Source: Paenibacillus wynnii (GTDB taxonomy: Bacteria > Bacillota > Bacilli > Paenibacillales > Paenibacillaceae). From it: a stretch of DNA of 64,000 bases. How positions within the stretch are numbered: position 1 is the stretch's first letter; each line of letters opens with the position of its first letter. A program made the position numbers and the translations under genes. Location: contig NZ_JQCR01000002.1 in the NCBI RefSeq assembly GCF_000757885.1, positions 1,178,001 through 1,242,000 of the forward strand, written 5' to 3'. This document shows, piece after piece, positions 63,529-64,000 of this stretch. The notes below the pieces were generated by a model. It was given only the letters and a program-made list of their open reading frames with translations. It did not search any database and had not been told where the DNA came from.

Positions 63529-64000
63529 TTACACATTCAAATCTCTTTTTTTGAAGAACGCATAGGTTACATAGAAAAGCGCAACTATCATCCCTACCGA
63601 CAACACAACGAATACAGGATCCAGCCCTCCGCCGTACATCACATTCTTAGGTTCAAAGTATTTGAACGGCGTAATATATTTCAGACCTTCAAGCTGCTCA
63701 TTTAAATCAATGGCCACCGATAGGATAAACGTAAGTAGAAGAATACCCGTTGCTAACGATCCCGCTGTTTTCGACTTTCTTTTAACCGCGGCAATGGCAG
63801 TCCCGATACTCATGAATACAAGCTGGGCGATGAACAGTCCGAGCATTGTAATGGCAATATCCCCGCTAATCGCTTCCCCGTCACTGTACTGCCCGACTAT
63901 GAGGATGGACGAAATGAGCGTCACCAGATTAAAAATAACAATATTCGTAAGTGCCGCAAGTAGCTTGGAGGTTATGATGCTATTTCTGGAGACCGGCTTT
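63529..64000 (-). CDS. ABC transporter permease, C-terminal part (runs off right edge)
   Basis: The frame is open from the right edge (157 codons seen), without a start in the window; a GTG at 63924 is internal. Hydrophobic helices include LAALTNIVIFNLVTLISSILIVG, ITMLGLFIAQLVFMSIGTAIAA, GSLATGILLLTFILSVAIDL and VFVVLSVGMIVALFYVTYAFF, with a final basic FKKRDLNV. This is the end of an ABC-2-like permease (ABC2_membrane_3 or YthQ type) with FKYFEPKNVMYGGGLDP before the last helix. Its ATPase should lie beyond the window. Confidence 0.8.
   Translation of the reverse strand, partial: KPVSRNSIITSKLLAALTNIVIFNLVTLISSILIVGQYSDGEAISGDIAITMLGLFIAQLVFMSIGTAIAAVKRKSKTAGSLATGILLLTFILSVAIDLNEQLEGLKYITPFKYFEPKNVMYGGGLDPVFVVLSVGMIVALFYVTYAFFKKRDLNV

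Overview
The window looks like a chromosomal segment of a Gram-positive, spore-former-type Firmicute, most probably a Paenibacillus. The grounds are S-layer-homology (SLH) proteins, strong AGGAGG ribosome sites with many TTG and GTG starts, a SinR-type regulator, a perfect CIRCE element, a CcpA-type cre site, and a paeninodin-type lasso-peptide locus. No tRNA, rRNA, CRISPR array, transposase or phage gene was found.

Layout. 1-259: the start of a stalk-domain secreted protein running off the left edge. 398-6240: a lasso-peptide operon on the plus strand in the order cyclase, precursor, HPr-kinase-like kinase, RRE protein, leader peptidase, ABC exporter. 6293-6622: a SinR-like regulator gene. 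6689-28000: a large exopolysaccharide (EPS) locus, mostly minus strand, in two transcription units. The first (27984 to 18927) holds chain-length/kinase proteins, a 4,6-dehydratase, glycosyltransferases, an EpsG polymerase, the initiating phosphoglycosyl transferase and an aminotransferase. The second (18051 to 6689) holds a nucleotidyltransferase, five transferases, a GH88-like hydrolase, an acetyltransferase, a flippase and GalE. One acetyltransferase gene (18242-18898) lies between them on the plus strand. 28000-41000: a GT14 transferase inserted between duplicated promoter/terminator modules, two paralogous beta-helix proteins (one SLH-anchored), a small secreted protein, an acyltransferase with an acyl-CoA ligase, and a second acyl-CoA ligase. 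41500-60650: ordinary chromosomal genes (a SUKH-like protein, thiC with TPP riboswitch, an SLH-transglutaminase, malic enzyme, ABC and MFS transporters, DUF116, htpG, qNOR) separated by repeat-rich intergenic DNA. 61071-64000: a secreted GH5 endoglucanase, a membrane protein and the end of an ABC permease.

The strongest system-level signal is regulatory. An imperfect palindrome of the form GTTCTTTATAAAGAAC, whose halves match the published SinR half-site GTTCTYT, recurs at the promoters of the lasso operon, both EPS units, the GT14 gene, a small secreted protein and probably the acyl-CoA ligase and beta-helix genes. At two promoters the palindrome fills the 17-bp spacer between TTGACA and TAAAAT. 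The SinR-like gene lies directly between the lasso operon and the EPS locus. My inference is that one matrix/biofilm regulon here couples EPS, surface proteins and a phosphorylated lasso peptide whose predicted core begins with the rare residue Leu1.

Other notable items are a complete UDP-diNAcBac-type gene set (PglF/E/D/C-like), an orientation-specific terminator-like hairpin in the qNOR leader, an HrcA/CIRCE-controlled htpG, a ~300-bp repeat present in inverted copies about 15.5 kb apart, and a 10-bp tandem repeat array.
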